A DNA stretch of 64,000 nt from Clostridiales bacterium (lineage in GTDB: Bacteria; Bacillota; Clostridia; Saccharofermentanales; Saccharofermentanaceae). Position 1 is the stretch's first letter; each line of letters begins with the position of its first letter. Under the pieces are notes generated by a model that was not told the origin of the DNA, did not search any database, and was given only the letters and a program-made list of their open reading frames with translations. Made by a program: the position numbers and the translations under genes. The stretch is taken from NCBI GenBank assembly GCA_017620475.1, contig JAFZQI010000041.1, positions 1-64,000 of the forward strand, read 5' to 3'. Below are positions 62,625-64,000 of the stretch, one piece after another.

Positions 62625-64000
62625 ATGGATGCAGCAAAAGTACTTGGGAAGGTAAGAACAAACAAGCTTCTCCGCCTGTTCTTATTCGAACTGGCGTTTG
62701 TTGTTTTCTGCTTTCTTCTTTGCCACCCGCATTTTGAAAACAATGACGACTTCGGATTACTGGGCGTGGTTTCAGGATTCTTCGGAGAATGCGATCCGCA
62801 CATGGTATTCACAAACGTCCTTCTCGGTAAAGTCCTGGTCTTTCTCTATTCTCTTTGTCACAGTTTTAACTGGTATGTGGCTTTCCATGTCGCCACGATG
62901 TTCGGGGCATCTCTTGCGATCTCCTATGTTCTGCTGCCGGAGGAAGACGACAGATATGCCCTCTTCTGCATCCTGATGTTCCACGCTTTCTTTACCTATG
63001 AATGTTATGTCAATATGCAGTTTACCAAGACAGCCGGTATCTCTTCGATTGCGGGACTGGCCCTGATCATCCGTAACGTCACGAAGGAAAAGATCTCCCC
63101 GATAGGAATCGGGTTCGGCGTTCTGCTTGCACTGATCGGCTCCATGATCCGCTTCCAGGCTTTCCTGATCGCACTATTCGCTGCAGGGGTCTTCTACCTC
63201 GTTTACCTTTGTTTTCAAAAGCCGGCCTTCAAACGCATCCTGATCATTTCCGTGATCCTGGCCCTTACCTCCGGTCTTTGTCTGGGCGCCAGATTGTACG
63301 ATCGCGCAGCTTACACAAATGACGACGAATGGGGTCCCTTTATGGAATATAATGCGGAACGGGCCAAGTTTACCGATCGGCCCTTCCCCGTATATGCCGA
63401 CAATGTCGAATTCTACGAATCCCTCGGTCTTTCGGAGAATGACGTATATCTATTCTCTCACTGGACTTTCGACGATCCGGATATCTGCACGCTCGATCTG
63501 ATGAAAACGATTGACGCCGAGAAAAAAACTCCGCCTGTTTCCGATATGATCAAGACCTTCGGCGCAAAGATCCTCCCCGGGATCTTTCAGTATAACTTCA
63601 CGGTACCGGTCCTTCTTTCGATCGTTCTGGTCATCCTGAAAAAGCGGAATAACCTTCTCCTGCTTCTTCCCTCTGTATTTGTGATCGGTGTCTTCTGCAC
63701 GTATTTTCTTCTGGTACAGCGCTATCTTCAGCGCCGCGTCGATATCGTCGTCGCCATGTCCCTGATGGTAATGCTCTGCTTCTTCTTCCGGAAACAGGCT
63801 ATAACTGCAGAAGGTGAAAACACAGATGTGCAGGCAGAAGACGAAATTGCCTCAGGAAAACCAAATTTGAAAGGAAAGTCTTCTTCCGTCTTTGCCCTTC
63901 TTACCGCGGCGGCGATCGCCCTGAATATCGGACCGATCTCCGGAAGCATCAGCGACACCTTTAAGCATCGGACTGAAGCAGAACAGAACTATCGCGATAT
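62625..64000 (+). CDS. Polytopic membrane protein, truncated by window end
   Basis: An open frame of 458 codons from ATG at 62625 runs to the window edge with no stop. The translation starts MDAAKVLGKVRTNKLLRLF and has about nine hydrophobic segments, with ENDDFG and CHSFNWYVAF loops near the N-terminus. The pattern of an acidic motif after the first helix followed by many helices recalls GT-C-type glycosyltransferases, but no family motif is certain. The ribosome site is weak (AAAAAGGGG, 12 bases upstream). Function unknown. Confidence 0.72.
   Translation, partial: MDAAKVLGKVRTNKLLRLFLFELAFVVFCFLLCHPHFENNDDFGLLGVVSGFFGECDPHMVFTNVLLGKVLVFLYSLCHSFNWYVAFHVATMFGASLAISYVLLPEEDDRYALFCILMFHAFFTYECYVNMQFTKTAGISSIAGLALIIRNVTKEKISPIGIGFGVLLALIGSMIRFQAFLIALFAAGVFYLVYLCFQKPAFKRILIISVILALTSGLCLGARLYDRAAYTNDDEWGPFMEYNAERAKFTDRPFPVYADNVEFYESLGLSENDVYLFSHWTFDDPDICTLDLMKTIDAEKKTPPVSDMIKTFGAKILPGIFQYNFTVPVLLSIVLVILKKRNNLLLLLPSVFVIGVFCTYFLLVQRYLQRRVDIVVAMSLMVMLCFFFRKQAITAEGENTDVQAEDEIASGKPNLKGKSSSVFALLTAAAIALNIGPISGSISDTFKHRTEAEQNYRD

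Overview
The window looks like chromosome from a Gram-positive, low-to-mid GC anaerobe of the Clostridia (Bacillota), probably a gut or rumen fibre degrader. The grounds are: many lipoprotein signal peptides ending in a lipobox Cys, strong AGGAGG-type ribosome sites, BlaI/BlaR1 and AgrC/LytTR regulators, LarE and TcdA, and a cytoplasmic xylan set whose esterase closely resembles Butyrivibrio Est1E. This taxonomic guess is inference. I see no rRNA, tRNA, CRISPR array, insertion sequence or phage gene. No stretch over about 300 bases lacks a gene. The window opens just downstream of a minus-strand gene and cuts off the last gene at its right end.

Region by region. 1-3.4 kb: a GNAT acetyltransferase and two lipoprotein genes, the latter two preceded by a distinctive shared promoter. 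3.4-10.9 kb: an M13 metallopeptidase lipoprotein, an FtsX-type ABC transporter and a LytTR/AgrC-like two-component system, all on the plus strand. 10.9-13.1 kb: a MarR regulator with two palindromic operators, a flavodoxin-like protein and a radical SAM enzyme. 13.2-16.4 kb: two lipoproteins that share a GDxRAGQSFEES motif (one carries eight perfect 15-residue repeats) and a membrane-anchored protein. 16.5-21.1 kb: a BlaI/BlaR1 pair with twin operators, then the first of four large lipoproteins that join a propeller-like N-terminal half to a solute-binding domain. 21.2-24.9 kb: a NarL regulator, a kinase and a frameshifted 7TM sensor. 25-31 kb: a HEAT-repeat lipoprotein, a second propeller/solute-binding lipoprotein, TcdA and LarE. 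30.7-37.2 kb: a lipoprotein/ABC-2 operon and an OmpR-type two-component operon. 37.4-42 kb: an XRE regulator with an ABC exporter, then an ECF sigma factor fused to a membrane anchor and a YD-repeat-like ectodomain. 42-50.7 kb: a Nudix-APH fusion, GH43, feruloyl-esterase-like enzyme, HExxH lipoprotein and GH10-esterase fusion. 50.8-62.4 kb: two more propeller/solute-binding lipoproteins, an XRE membrane protein, a duplicated-domain lipoprotein and a second FtsX-type ABC transporter. 62.6 kb to the end: a truncated polytopic membrane protein.

The dominant theme is envelope sensing. Roughly a dozen lipoproteins or anchored proteins sit among several signalling systems of different classes. Two regulatory patterns stand out. 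First, the tethered sigma factor and two distant lipoprotein genes share a promoter of exact spacing (TTCGA-N16-ATGTGTCTT), which looks like a small sigma regulon with autoregulation. Second, three of the four propeller/solute-binding lipoprotein genes carry an ATGAC-N6-GTCAT-type dyad at about the -41 position of a plausible promoter. That geometry is typical of CRP/FNR-like class II activators. A separate theme is intracellular xylo-oligosaccharide breakdown at 43-51 kb.
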